DNA of 64,000 nucleotides from Muscardinus avellanarius (taxonomy: Eukaryota > Chordata > Mammalia > Rodentia > Gliridae): the NCBI GenBank assembly GCA_963383645.1, contig OY726557.1, forward strand, positions 154,273,701 to 154,337,700. Direction: 5' to 3'. Below the pieces are notes generated by a model. It was given only the letters and a program-made list of their open reading frames with translations, had not been told where the DNA came from and did no database searches. This document shows positions 12,661-23,961 of the stretch, one piece after another (position 1 is the first letter of the stretch; each line of letters begins with the position of its first letter). Both the position numbers and the translations under genes were made by a program.

Positions 12661-13326
12661 ATTTTCTCAGGTCCTGGCTGGGAAGCGCGGGTCCTTTGTG
12701 CAAACACTTGCGAGTTTCGTCTAAGGGCTGTTAGGTTGCGCCTGTGTGTGTGTTTCTCTCCGATTTGGTTGTTGCTTCCTGTGAGTTAGAGTAAAGCTAA
12801 GGAAATAGTCGGCTCAGTCTCAGTCAGCAGCTCCCCCCTCTCCCCAGAATTTTTATATCACAATGGCTGTAAATGGGGAAAAAATAACACAGGTAGTAAA
12901 TCCACAGAGTGGCAGCTTTAGTGCCATTGTTCTGCCAGTCTCCCCTCTACTTTTCCTCTTTGAGTGTTTTAAGTCCTTCTCCAATTCCCTTGATCCAGCT
13001 GATGGCAACTGAGTGTTTGTTAAAGTCTATTACATTTCCTTTGCCATAGATTCCCATAGAGCATGCAGCTCGCACCTGTACTTAACGGGAAGGAAATCCC
13101 ACGTATGGTCTTCTTTCTCTGTGTCTGTACGTGAAACTGAACGGGAGACCCGGGTCGCACCTGTGTCGGCTGGTGTCCGGTTTTCAAGTGTGTGCGAGTC
13201 CAGCCTGACCCTGTGCTGAGGCCGATTCCTCTGCTCACTTCATCCCCAGTGGGGTCTGCCTGGCTCTAATTGGCAAGGAGACTACAAGTGCCATGCAGCC
13301 TGTAGCTGGAAGGCGGCTACCACCAG

Positions 13327-13348
13327 CTCTGTGTTCTTTCTCTTGCAG
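13327..13348 (+). promoter_or_regulatory. candidate splice acceptor
   Basis: A polypyrimidine stretch ending in ttgcag, followed by cctttctggg. It matches the acceptor consensus well and lies about 0.7 kb to the right of the CpG island, so it could start a second exon of a rightward non-coding transcript. No open frame runs through it. Confidence 0.25.
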
Positions 13349-13490
13349 CCTTTCTGGGTAATTAAAATTAGTCTTTTTCCTGTTTCTTGGCTTCATCTCA
13401 TTCATCCACGGATGTGTGCAAACACCCAGTCTGCTTTTAATGGCTACTCTCAGGAGCGAGGCTGGTTTCTAGTTCCCTAGCAGAGACAAA

Positions 13491-13491
<1 letters not shown>

Positions 13492-13533
<42 letters not shown>
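13492..13533. repeat. (TG)21 microsatellite
   Basis: Uninterrupted TG run in otherwise unique DNA. No SINE abuts it. Confidence 0.9.
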
Positions 13534-13534
<1 letters not shown>

Positions 13535-16276
13535 CACACTCAATGCTTCTCTACCCTGCCATACTTTTTATTTTCTTGTTCTCACTTTCCAGTAATTAGG
13601 TTATTTTCTTTATGTGTTGACTGAGGGATTACTGTGGAGATTCCACTTGTCTGGGCTTTTTTTTCTGCGTCATTGGCTCTACTACACCAGACTGCTGGTT
13701 AACAGAGAGACTCACCAGTGCTTTTATAACCTCTCTAAATGTTTCACAAAATACATTCAAAGTCTAGAAGTTTTAAAGTATTTTTTTGTTATGCAATGAG
13801 ACTTTTTTGGAGGGAGACTTTAAATGTTTATTATAATTAAACACCTAGAGCCTAAAGTGAGATACAGAGTGAGCTTGCCGATAGTTTTCTTGTCTTCCTA
13901 GAATACCTTTTTATTACACGTGATTTCATAGTTTTGGCTTTTTGAGTCATTATGTCACCTCTATTTTGTATATTTTATTCCAACTACCTTTGATCCTGAA
14001 AGGATGTTTTTTAGCTTATAAAATTTGTTCAATAAAAAATGAATGAAAACGTGGATCAATAAAATAAAAATATTGTGTAAAGAGATAATAAGAAAAGATG
14101 AGATGAAGACAGGTGGGGGGTTGTAGTGAAAACTCCATTGACTTTTTGTTAGAAATAGCTCCAAGTTGGTAACAGAAAAAGTTAGTAGCCAATATGGAGG
14201 ATGAAACCCAACCAGTCACATGATTTATAGTGCTTCTCACAGTTAATGTGGACAAGAAACATTACCTTTCAAATCATGTAGATGGATTACATCTTTTCTC
14301 CTCTTAAATAAAAAAAGGCTTATAAAATTTTGACTTTTGAAAGGTTATCACAAGATTATCACAAGAGCAGGGCATGAACACATTTTTGAGACAAAGTAGG
14401 CAATGTAATAGCATTTTTCCATTTGAGATTTTCTAATAACTAAAAGTAAAAGGAGATGTTGAATCTAATTAGTTAGGGATGATAGGGCCTTTTTCTTTTA
14501 GTTCGAATTGAGAGTGTTAGCTTCAAGTCATTATTTAGTGATGAAGTTAGATGGTGACATTTCATCAGAAAATATCAGTATATTATCCCACTTCAGTTCT
14601 AGCTTAATGTTCTATTCTGTTCTATTATACAACTGTATGTTTCATATTAATTTTTGTATATGTAACATTTACAATATTAATCTAAAGGACTTTGTCTTTC
14701 AGAGAAAGGTCTAGAATTTTGCTCTCATGAATTGCATTTTGTGTTACATTTTAAAAATATTTTGTTTAGAAAGTGAGGATTCTACATGTCATGCACACTC
14801 CTATGTCTTATTATATCCACAAGCTTCAAGTAGAAGGAGGCCAATGATTGAAATTAAAGAAGCAGTAGCACATAAAGTAAGAAAAAAGGTCTCATTGTTC
14901 TGAAAGAATCAAACTAACTTCTGTTTGTAACATACCTACCAAATCTTTTTACATATAACTAAGATTTTCTATTATTGTCATGAGAGGATGGGATTTTTAA
15001 ACTATTGTGTTGAGTAAAAATTTTAACAGACATGAAACTATACATGCTCTGTTATAAAAAAATATCCCAAAGCTGTTTACTTAATGAAATATTATAATAT
15101 GGTCACTTACATATATTTGATATCAGTGACATTGTGTTATTACGCAGCTCATTCGCTCCCTTGATAAAATATTTTTAATGCTGAATATACTAAAAATATT
15201 GTTAGTAAGTGGGTTAAGTTGTCTCGTAGGCATTTTTTCCATGTTGTGATTGTATCACCTCCACCTAGCTGTCATGTTGCTTATCTGAGCTTGTTGTCTA
15301 GCCATCTTTGTGTAAATGTCTTAATCTCTTTATCTGCTCGTCCCCAGTGGGCAGGCACGCAGATGCAGCACATCTGTAGCACTGGAGTTGCCTCTAAGCT
15401 TTTCTTCTTGTTTGTGCTGCAGATTTTTTTTTTCTTTAAATCATGGCCTCTTTTCTCTTTCCCTGCGTTTAGCTCAGGTAAAAGTCTAGATTCTAATTAA
15501 TAGATCATAACTGTCATTATATACCTCTAAATTATAATTAACATAAACTATATGGAAATGGGGCAATATCCAGTTAACATCTAGCTCTGTCATCTTTCTT
15601 GGCTCACCTTTTTTTGCTATTTATCTATTTTAGTGTTTGCATTTTCTATTTTATTGTCTTAATCCCCTAAATTATCTGTTAGTAATAATGGGGATATGAA
15701 TGTAGTTAAAATATAATCAAGAAAATTAAAGTCTTATATTGTTAATATTCATTAGCATTCCATGTAAATATAAAAGAAAACACGAAAAGCCAAAAGTAGA
15801 TTTTTACTTGCACTGGTAAAAAAAAAAATGAGGATTTTAATTTTTATTTGGGTTTTTAGAACATCTGTCTTACTACTTACATCATTGCTGTTTTGTGGAA
15901 GCAAAAATAAACATATCTTATTCAGACTTGGAAAATATACCAACTTAATTAATTTAACAGCTGTTTCAATAAACAGTGCTAAAGAACATAGCCTATTTTG
16001 TGGATGCCTTGATAACATTTGCAACCGAAATCAGTTCAGAGGTATGATAGAGGAGCTCTCATTCAACTCTTGGCAGTCACTGTACCAACTCTCACTTAAG
16101 AAGCTGCAAATATCTGATCTTCTCTAAGTCGGATTCATGGTCATCCTCTGCAACATATTGATCTAATAAAACAGACCCATCCTCTTTGGGAAAACCAATA
16201 ATCATTGGCAGCTAAACTAATATTTTTAGAAGACAAGAGTAAAAACTGAAATCTTACTAGCTTAAAAGTAAAATTT

Positions 16277-16474
16277 AGCCGGGCGTGGTGCCACACGCTT
16301 GTAATCCCTGCACTTGGGAGGCACAGACAGGAGGATTGCGCAGGTTTGAAGCCAGCTGCACTGGCTTAAGAGACCCTGTTTCAAAAAAAAATATATATAT
16401 ATATATACATATACATATACAAAATATATACATATGTATAGCTGGGACTGTAGCCTGGAGGTAGAAGGGTTCCC
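16277..16474 (+). repeat. B1-dID SINE with expanded AT linker
   Basis: The B1 half starts gccgggcgtgg and belongs to the short-linker subfamily (ggcttaagagaccctg). The A-rich linker has grown into an AT/ATAC repeat at 16382-16440 before the ID half (gggactgtagcctggaggtag). The minus-strand frames covering it (16262-16522) are read-through of the SINE, not genes. Confidence 0.85.
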
Positions 16475-17551
16475 TTCTATTTTTTTCTTTGTTATACATT
16501 CAGTCTCAGGATGCTTATACATTTTAATATAATCACTTTTATAGAGGCCTCACTTCTTTTTTCTTCATAGCATTTCTCACCAAAGTCTTCTAATATAAAA
16601 TTGTTTCTGTAAGGAATAAAACCTTTACTATTTATATGCTCATCACCAGCTATTTCTCCAATTAGTCCTTTTACCCACCATATGGGATTAACATATCGAT
16701 AGTTTCTTTATTTCAGTCTTTATTTCAGTCTTGTGCATTGAGCCTAGTTTTTGAAGTAAGGTCCTATCCCTGCTGTGTCTTGGTCATTCCCCAACTCTTC
16801 TCTGTCTCCCAAGTTTGTCTGGCATATTCACTTGACCTGCCTTTGACTTAATTAAAATAATCTCCCCTCTGAAAAGATAAATTCTATCAAATTCTAAACA
16901 CTTCCTCCCTCTTTTTCTCATATACATCTTTACTTCCTTTATTTCTAATTCATATTCATAATTTATTTTTAAGTTTATAGTGGTATATATGTACAGATAA
17001 CTATATGCTTCTTGTGGACCACGGAATAAGCTTCCCCAAACTCTGATACGGGTCGTGTTTAGATTTTGTTGTTGGTTCACTGTACATTTAGGAAGCCTCA
17101 TCTGTCTGTCTGACTCTCAGAGACTGCACTAATAAAGCAGCAGCAGAACATTTCCATCACCTATTTTTTTGTTCACCAGTAAACCTGCATTAGCCATTGC
17201 TACCACAAGATGGCAATCGTGGTCTAATTAGCAATGCCATTTAAGTTCTCGTCTAAAGACTTTGATTCTTAATTTTTTTTTTTTTTTTTTTTTTTTTAGG
17301 GAACTGAGAAGAACCCCAAATTAGTAAATAATACTATGAGAAAATTTATGTAGACTATTTAATGTAGATCATCTAATAAGCACATTGGAGTCTTGCAAAT
17401 TTGTCAAAATGCTTAGTAGATCATCTTGTCCCAAAATTTTTTTGTTGAGGGCTTACTATATCCTTGGCATTAAATTAGGCATACTTTAGATAAACTGTCT
17501 CATTATTTTACTAATTATGTGACTGAAACTTGAACCCAAATAAACTTCCTC
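16475..17551. other. unique DNA with poly(T) run
   Basis: No gene. A T25 run lies at 17273-17297 and a candidate CTCF site at 17203-17215. The 105-codon minus-strand frame at 16784-17101 has no recognisable family features. Confidence 0.45.
17203..17215 (+). promoter_or_regulatory. candidate CTCF site
   Basis: The sequence ccacaagatggca fits the CTCF core (CCAC-N-AG-R-KGGCR), flanked by low-repeat DNA. One motif match is weak evidence. Occupancy would have to be shown. Confidence 0.3.
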
Positions 17552-17628
17552 TTTGTTAGTATTCTTTTTTTTTTTGGTGGTACTGGGGTTCCTGGAAGCC
17601 CTTCTACCTCTGGGCTACACTCCCAGAC

Positions 17629-17699
<71 letters not shown>

Positions 17700-17900
17700 T
17701 TTGGTGGTCCTGGGGTTTCTGGAAGCCCTTCTACCTCCGGGCTACACTCCCAGACCTATTTTTACATTTCTATTTGGAAACAGGGTCTCCTAAGCCAGCG
17801 CGCGCAGCTGGCTTCGAACCTGCGCGATCCTCCTGTCTCCGCCTCCCAAGCGCGGGGATTACAAGCGTGCGCCACCACGCCCGGCTTTGTTAGCATTCTT
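17552..17900 (-). repeat. compound SINE: B1-ID-(TA)n-ID in one target duplication
   Basis: Read on the minus strand: full short-linker B1-dID (17885 to about 17703), its A-tail (17702-17683), a (TA)n run (17682-17634), then a second linker stub and complete ID half (17633-17567). A 15-bp direct repeat tttgttag(t/c)attctt flanks the whole (17552-17566 and 17886-17900, one mismatch), so the trimer probably inserted as one unit or arose inside one insertion. The 125-codon plus frame across it is an artefact. Confidence 0.85.
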
Positions 17901-20131
17901 AACTTGTATATTAATCATCATTCTGATTAGAAAAAAAATCAAATCAACACAAAGCATTTGTACCAGATGCAGATAACAGACCTCATGTATTGAGAGACCA
18001 ACAAGAGAAAAGTAATTTTGCACAAGTTAATAACAAGACAAAATACCAGAACACATTTATGAGCTGGCAGTTTATGCATTTTCATGTACTCAGACATGTC
18101 TGAATTATTCAATTAACACTTATTGGAAACCACTACTATAAGTGCTGTAAAGAGATGAATAGATTTAAATATTAAATTTTTTACAAAATTTATTTTCATA
18201 TACTTCAAAAATGAATAATTGTATATTCCCATTCTCTCAGTCTAGTGTTTTTCCTGAATGGTAACTTATTTAACATGCTAATTGGCATATAAGAGCCCAC
18301 AAGTTTGGAGAAAAAATTAATAGCTTTAGCAATAAATGATGTTCTCTTCAGAAGAGATTACATTTTGTTGCATCAAGTTTTGTTTTCCCATCGATGCTCT
18401 TTATATAGACTATGTTGTCTTTATGTATTAAGAGAACTCTTTCCTTGTTACCATGTCAGGTTCAGCCCGGAATTTAGAAATTGGACTGCATTCTTTCTGG
18501 CAGGGCCATCACCAGCCATTGCTTAGAGTAACTGGTAACCATGAAGGTGTCAGGTGTTCAGGCTCAGCTGGCAATAGCTTTGAAGATGCAGGAGGCGGCC
18601 TCTGGGACAGCTCTGTAGGCTTTGATTGCTGACAATGATAAAAACTTGCTTCGTGTCTGTGCAATCCCAAGATATAATTTATCAGCTATATAAGTACATA
18701 CACAACACCAGCATTTTAAGCTATTAAGCACCTTTCTTGTATGAATCACAAGTCCACTTAATATGTCAAAAAAAATTAATCAATATCCCATAGCTGTGTA
18801 ACGCCTCTTTTCTACACCTCTCTATCCTGTTACATAAACTTTACATGAAAGGAAGGAATCTGATTATTAAATTGCTTTCACTGCAAATGATGGTAAGGCA
18901 CTTTTAATGCAATGGAAATAAATTACTATAGGTGCCAAAATACAACACAGTGCCATTCTATTATCAACTGTTAATTGATTATTAATTATGGGCTCACAAA
19001 GGGCTGACAGTCTTCTTGTAGTGAAGAGCAAGGAGGCTATGCTGGACAGTCCCAAAGAAGCCAAAAGGCTGAGCAAGGTGGCATCACGTCGTTTCAGGCA
19101 CTGTGTTAAATGATCCTTGCTAATGAGGTAGCAGATACTGATTAAGAACCCAGCAGCAGAAGAAATCATATCAGAACCCACTGGTAAACAATTGGAGACA
19201 AGTAAAAAATAACAATGTTTGCTGAAAAAATGACAGCAGTTAAATGTTCTGTAGTCACAGTGAGACTTCATCTAATGCCACCAACGGTGACAAGCCTTGA
19301 AGCGTAGGAAGTGTGGTGGGTTTACAGTGGAAATCAGCACAATTAATGTGTAATGAGCTAGTAGTGAAAACTGCATGTTTGACAAGAAGAAGTTTGAAAA
19401 CAATAATAGAAAAGTCATTACATTAGAGGTCTGGGGATATTACAGGAGTCACTATAAAAAGGCCTAGGTTTTCTGTCCAGAAAATTAAAAATATAAGGCA
19501 AAAAGAACCCAATATCCAAAGTTACAGAGAACTCAGGAGAAGTACTGAAATTTCATAGCCAAACTCTACTCCAGACAACCATGTCTTTGCAAGACCGGCT
19601 TGCCTGTTGTTTATCCTTGGTGCTTGTTCAGCTTGGCAAAGCAAAGCACACACAGATCTAGCCTCTACAGTGAGCCACAGCTGCCCCATCCTTTCTTTCC
19701 TCCACATCTAAAACAGAATTGGAGAGTTTCCTTCTCCTTTCCCTTTTCATCACCACTATTCTTGTGTGACCTAATTAGAATTCCAGCTTCTCATATTCTC
19801 AGATTGGCTGGTATAAATACAAATCATATGGGTTGCTCTCAATTGTGATAGTCACTTCGAAATGAAACCATGCCCTCTATAAAGGGATGAAAAATTAATG
19901 CACATATTTCCTCTGAAAGCCTAAATTACTGACTTCGATATTATTCTTGTATTGAGCAAAAATGTTTTAGCTTCAGATTTTGCTAATTCTTAACTGCAAG
20001 CAGTACACAGAAGTATAAATGAAAGCACAGGAAACATTTTTAATGCTGGAGAAAAGTTATAATACTTGAAAATAATTACAAGGCATTCTTTTTGACCTCA
20101 TAGTTGGATTCATTCTTAGTGGGATTATTGC

Positions 20132-20170
<39 letters not shown>

Positions 20171-20339
20171 ACTGAGAATAGAACTGAATCTAGAAGAAGT
20201 TACCAAGAACATCAGTCTTGTCTTTCCTCTAATGAGTAATTAGAGGTTTTATTCTTGGCTATACTAAAAGACTAACATGCAGTATTTATATAAGTAATAT
20301 GTATTACATATATACATGTAATATTTCTACATATATACA
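17901..20339. other. unique DNA, candidate conserved non-coding blocks
   Basis: No gene and no repeat apart from a T-rich run near 20138-20170. Two blocks stand out for complex, repeat-free sequence: about 18235-18560, with a POU/homeodomain-like atgctaattggcata, and about 18860-19320, with several TAAT cores in ttaattgattattaattat. The 134-codon minus-strand frame at 18867-19271 lies in the second block and has no domain signature. Confidence 0.4.
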
Positions 20340-20408
20340 TATACATTCAAAACACATTCACAGATACCTATGTATTTCATATATATATGAATGTGTTTTG
20401 AATGTATA
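20340..20408. repeat. 21-bp perfect inverted repeat
   Basis: Arms at 20340-20360 and 20388-20408 are perfect reverse complements around a 27-nt AT-rich spacer. The transcript of either strand could form a 21-bp stem. Neighbouring DNA (20280-20340) also has shorter AT palindromes, so an AT-rich cruciform-prone patch is the simplest explanation. Confidence 0.85.
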
Positions 20409-20504
20409 ATTTCTGCAGTCAAGAAAATTAATCTGCCTATCACTTTCCATAACTACCTTGTGTGTGAGCACTTACCACCTAAAATCTATTTTTATTTTTT
20501 GTAC

Positions 20505-20552
20505 GGGGAATTAAACCCAGGAACATTCTACCTCCAAACTATACCTCCAGCC

Positions 20553-20599
<47 letters not shown>

Positions 20600-20771
20600 T
20601 TATTTGTAGAACTGGGGTTCCTGGAAGCCCTTCTACCTCCGGGCTACACTCCCAAACCTATTTTATATTTTTTTAATTTGGGAAACAGGATCTCTTAAGC
20701 CAGTGAGGCTGGCTTCTAACCTGTGTGATCCTCCTGTCTCTGCCTCCAAGTGTGCGCCACCACCCCTGGCT
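20505..20771 (-). repeat. ID half + (TTTA)n + B1-dID SINE
   Basis: An older ID-type half (gaattaaacccaggaacattctacc...) at 20505-20556 is followed by (TTTA)n at about 20555-20602 and a complete younger B1-dID at 20609-20771. No B1 half of the older element appears on the right. This is the same order as the compound element near 17.6 kb, but no clean flanking repeat is visible. Confidence 0.8.
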
Positions 20772-20902
20772 ATATTTTTTCAAAGTAAGGAGATTCAAAA
20801 TAAAACCTTTGGCCAGAAAACTTAGATCTTTATAGTGATTCTTATAATATAAAAAATCTCTAATGTAATAACTGTTCTTTTATTGTTTTCAAATTTCTCT
20901 TT

Positions 20903-21015
20903 AAGTTGGTGAGGGTGTCACTAAGGTGCTGAATCTGGCTTCAAAACTGAAATCTTTCTGTCTCAGCCTCCCAAGTACAGGAATTACAAGGATGTTCTAC
21001 CATGCCACATCTAAA
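20903..21015 (-). repeat. B1-dID SINE fragment
   Basis: Degraded B1 half only (tctcagcctcccaagtacagg ... ccatgccacatct). The ID half is missing. Confidence 0.6.
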
Positions 21016-21256
21016 GACTATTCTTTAGAAAACTTCACAAATACAATATTACTCACTATGGTCTTCATACCATACATTAAATTTATCTTTTGTTTATATT
21101 ATTTATTACCTATTAGATTTATTTATTCAATACAACTGCAAGTTTATACCCCCCATTTTTTTTCTTTTTTTTTAAATTTTTTATTGGTGCACTGTATTCA
21201 TACATCATAGTGGGATACAAACTTTTGTAGACATACATGCACACATTGCCCAGTCA

Positions 21257-21302
21257 GCCCCCACCCGATCCCCACCCCATTCTCTCCCCATCCCTCCCTC
21301 CC
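21257..21302 (-). promoter_or_regulatory. G-rich tract in LINE 3'UTR, copy 1
   Basis: On the minus (sense) strand it holds several runs of three or more G with short spacers, a potential G-quadruplex. G-rich polypurine tracts are a known feature of mammalian L1 3'UTRs. Confidence 0.6.
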
Positions 21303-22171
21303 ATGCTTGGATTAGTGGTTGACATCTAGTATTATAGCAATTTATCCAAACTTAAAAATGATAATCTCACATAACAGTTTCATTTGTCTGATACCAAGCT
21401 TTTGATGACTTAAAGATAACATTTCAATATTTCTTTTTACTTTCTTTCTTACCAGATAATATTTTTTTCTGGTGAAACTATCATATATTTATATATTTAT
21501 TTTTCAGGAAAAAAATCTATCCTAATATGGAATATGGACTCTAGATACCCACAAGGAACTAGAAAAAGAATAAAGCTAGAAGATATATATTTTCTGATTT
21601 CAAACCATATAAAGCTACAATAATTGAAACAGTGTAGTACTGTTCTAAAGGCAGATATATAAACCATTGGAGTTAAATACAAGCCTAGAGCTAAACTCTT
21701 CCCTATATTGTCAAGTTATTTTTGACAAGACTTCCACAAACATTTGGTGGTGGAAATAATAATCTTTTAACAAAATATTGTTGAAAAATAATAATTACAT
21801 GGAAAAGAATAAAATTGGACCCTTACCTAATCCCAAATACAAATATTAACTCAAAATAGATAAAAAACCTAAATATAAATCTTAAGACTATAAACTTTTA
21901 GGAGAAAATCTAGGTCATAAAACCTCACAACATTGAAATTGGCAGTGATTTCTTGTATATGATTTCAATGGCACAGGCAACAGAAGAGTATACAAACTCC
22001 CTAAAAAAAAAAAAAAAAAAATTGTATATCCAAAGACAATGTAAACAGAGTTAAAAGTTACTAATAGAATTGGATAAAATATTTTCAAATGCTATATCTG
22101 AAGGTATATTAATATTCCAACTAGAAATCCTAAAAATTAACAATAAAGGCAAACAATACAATTTAGAGATA

Positions 22172-22487
22172 CTATGCGTTCTTTTTTGGAATGATCATCT
22201 TCTAAGAGCGAGATTCTGTTCTCCATGTGGTCTAATCGGTTGTTTGTGCTTTGAATTGAGGCCTTTACTTCATTAATTGCATCCTTTATCTCTTTTTGGC
22301 TCTCTCTGAGTTCTTTTCGAAGCACCTCTATTATTTCTACAGTTATTTTCCTGATTTGATCTTCTAGAAATCTCTGATTTTCTGTTTGTTCTGATGTTGT
22401 GAGGTTGTGGGCATTCATTGCTCTAGTATTCCTCTTTCCCATGATTTCAGAAGTTTGTGCCTTCTCTGGGTTGTTACCTTGGGTCAC
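22172..22487 (-). pseudogene. L1 ORF1 N-terminal fragment
   Basis: Encodes about the first 105 residues of the L1 RNA-binding protein ORF1p: the N-terminal tail and most of the coiled coil (heptads from about residue 38). The frame then runs a few codons past the deletion and stops; the RRM and C-terminal domains are absent. Against copy 2 it has in-frame losses only (a total of 9 bp within the shared part), so the reading frame is kept to the break. The start is the ATG matching that of copy 2. Confidence 0.8.
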
Positions 22488-23218
22488 TATGACTTCACTT
22501 AAGGTGTTCTGGATCTCGAGTCTGTAGTATCTCAGACCCCACTACTCCTTTACTGGGTTGTATCACAGAGTCTCCGACCCAGAGAGTCGATAGAGGCTGC
22601 TTTAGACTGTGGGGGGTGCCAGGTTGCACGTTCTCCTATGGTGTGATATCTCTGCCACCACCACTCCCCCACTGGGTCAAGTCCCAGGGATTACAGTACT
22701 GGGATTTCTTCTCTGTGGCCCACAATTTGACTCACTGCTCTTGAGTACGCAGATGTAGCTGTACTGGACTTGGTGAATTCGCTGCTGCTGCCGCCGGTGG
22801 CAATATGGCGCCACTGCCATGCCCTCGGCCATGAGGCTGGCTTATTTCTTCTTGGTTTTGAGTTCCATGCTGAGTGCCTGCAGCCTGTGCTGAGCTCAGC
22901 CACTGGGAGCTTTAGATGCTTCCTGCGCTGAAAAATCCCGCCTGGCTGTTCCGCAGCGGCTCACCTCGGCTTGCTGTAGCCGTCCGGTGAAATCGCCGCT
23001 GCCGCCGGCAGTATGGCACTGCTGCCGTGTCCTCGGGCATGAGGCTGTCTCCTCTGTGGCTCTGAGCTCTGTTCTCAGTCCGCTTTCTCTCTGGAGCCTG
23101 GTGATTTTTTTGTTTCTCTGGTGATGGTGTTTTCTGGCTATGAAAGGCGCTGATTTTGTGGTAATGGAGATTGGTTGTTAGCGGGGCTCTTAAGCCCCGC
23201 TTTTCTCGGTCGCGATCT
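22488..23218 (-). promoter_or_regulatory. L1 5'UTR / promoter, copy 1
   Basis: GC- and CpG-rich, unlike the AT-rich 3' half. It contains two diverged units about 200 bp apart, each with a gctgccgccgg...atggcg core (near 22780-22815 and 22990-23020), resembling degenerate monomers. An 8-bp-stem hairpin (gcggggct/agccccgc, 23181-23200) sits close to the element's 5' end. Confidence 0.65.
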
Positions 23219-23239
23219 AAGGTCTCCCCCCTTTTTTTT

Positions 23240-23405
23240 TTTCATCTCTTCCCCATTTCCTCCCACTTCAGGCTTCTGGTAGCCACCATTCTACTTTCTA
23301 ATTCTATGCACTTGAGTATGTTTTAGATTCTAACTGTGAAGACTTGCAATATTTTTTCTGTATATGGCTTATTTCATTTAGCATTGTCATTTTTTTCATT
23401 ATTAA
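23240..23405 (-). mobile_element. old L1 3' fragment
   Basis: The plus strand reads as antisense L1 (cttctggtagccaccattctactttctaattctatg ... tggcttatttcatttagca), the typical end-of-ORF2/3'UTR block of older mammalian L1. It may be part of the target into which copy 1 of the rearranged LINE inserted. Confidence 0.6.
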
Positions 23406-23612
23406 CCAATGTTTATATTATGTCCCACAAAATAGACTTTCCAAGCAAGTACAGAATAAAAGAGATTTATGTTATGTCTTTCAGAACAATTTTGGTTTTA
23501 ACTAAAATCAACTAAAATCAATTTCTCATCTACAAAACAGTCTTAATATAAAACATACTTAGAAAATAGACTAAGAGGGTAGAAAAAATATGTGTTTCAA
23601 GTGTTTCTCATA

Positions 23613-23790
23613 TGGTACTGGGGTTCCTGGAAGCCCTTCTTCCTCCGGGCTACACTCCCAGACCTATTTTATATTTTTTTATTTGGAAACATGGTCTCTT
23701 AAGCCAATGCAGCTGGCTTTGAACCTGCATGATCTTCCTGTCTCCACCTCCCAAGCCTGGGGATTACAAGTTTGTGCCACCATGCCTGGC
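23613..23790 (-). repeat. B1-dID SINE, short-linker subfamily
   Basis: Complete: ID half on the left (tactggggttcctggaagccc), linker tttggaaacatggtctcttaag, B1 half ending catgcctggc. Confidence 0.85.
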
Positions 23791-23961
23791 ATTAGAATGT
23801 GTTTTTATAGTATTACTTAATGGTCTTATGTTTAAAGAAAGAATTCTGAAATAAATTTTTATTTACAAGATTCTAATACAAGATTCTTTGTGTCAATGCA
23901 TGGTAGGTTAATATTATAATTAATACAGATAATCATATTTTAATTCATACCTTCCTTTTTC

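Larger units (their letters stand above)
12661..16275. other. SINE-free unique DNA downstream of the CpG island
   Basis: No repeat except a (TG)n run at 13492-13533. 12.66-13.4 kb remains moderately GC-rich and includes a strong acceptor-like site (polypyrimidine then ttgcag, ending 13348). Frames of 60-99 codons here lack recognisable motifs. Blocks around 14.8 kb and 15.1-15.4 kb are of mixed composition without simple repeats and could be conserved non-coding sequence. Confidence 0.45.
21148..23218 (-). mobile_element. rearranged ORF1-only LINE (HAL1-like), copy 1
   Basis: On the minus strand, 5' to 3': CpG-rich 5'UTR (23218-22488), N-terminal third of ORF1 (22487-22172), then, after an internal deletion, an ORF2 3' segment lying in the opposite (plus) orientation (22171 to about 21500), and an L1 3'UTR with G-rich tract ending in poly(A) at about 21160. 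Compared with copy 2, 683 bp (its 38848-39530) are missing at a junction with only about 1 bp of shared sequence. The flanks accccccattttt (left) and tccccccttttttt (right) may be the target duplication. It sits beside antisense L1 at 23240-23405. The 5' end lacks the last few bases present in copy 2. Confidence 0.8.

Noticed and set aside
18867..19271. 134-codon minus-strand frame
   Set aside because: No recognisable domain, no neighbouring exon or promoter. It overlaps AT-rich motif-dense sequence that is better explained as non-coding.
22171..22172. splicing as origin of the copy 1 internal deletion
   Set aside because: The missing segment does not start with GT and end with AG on the sense strand in any alignment that the 1-bp overlap allows.
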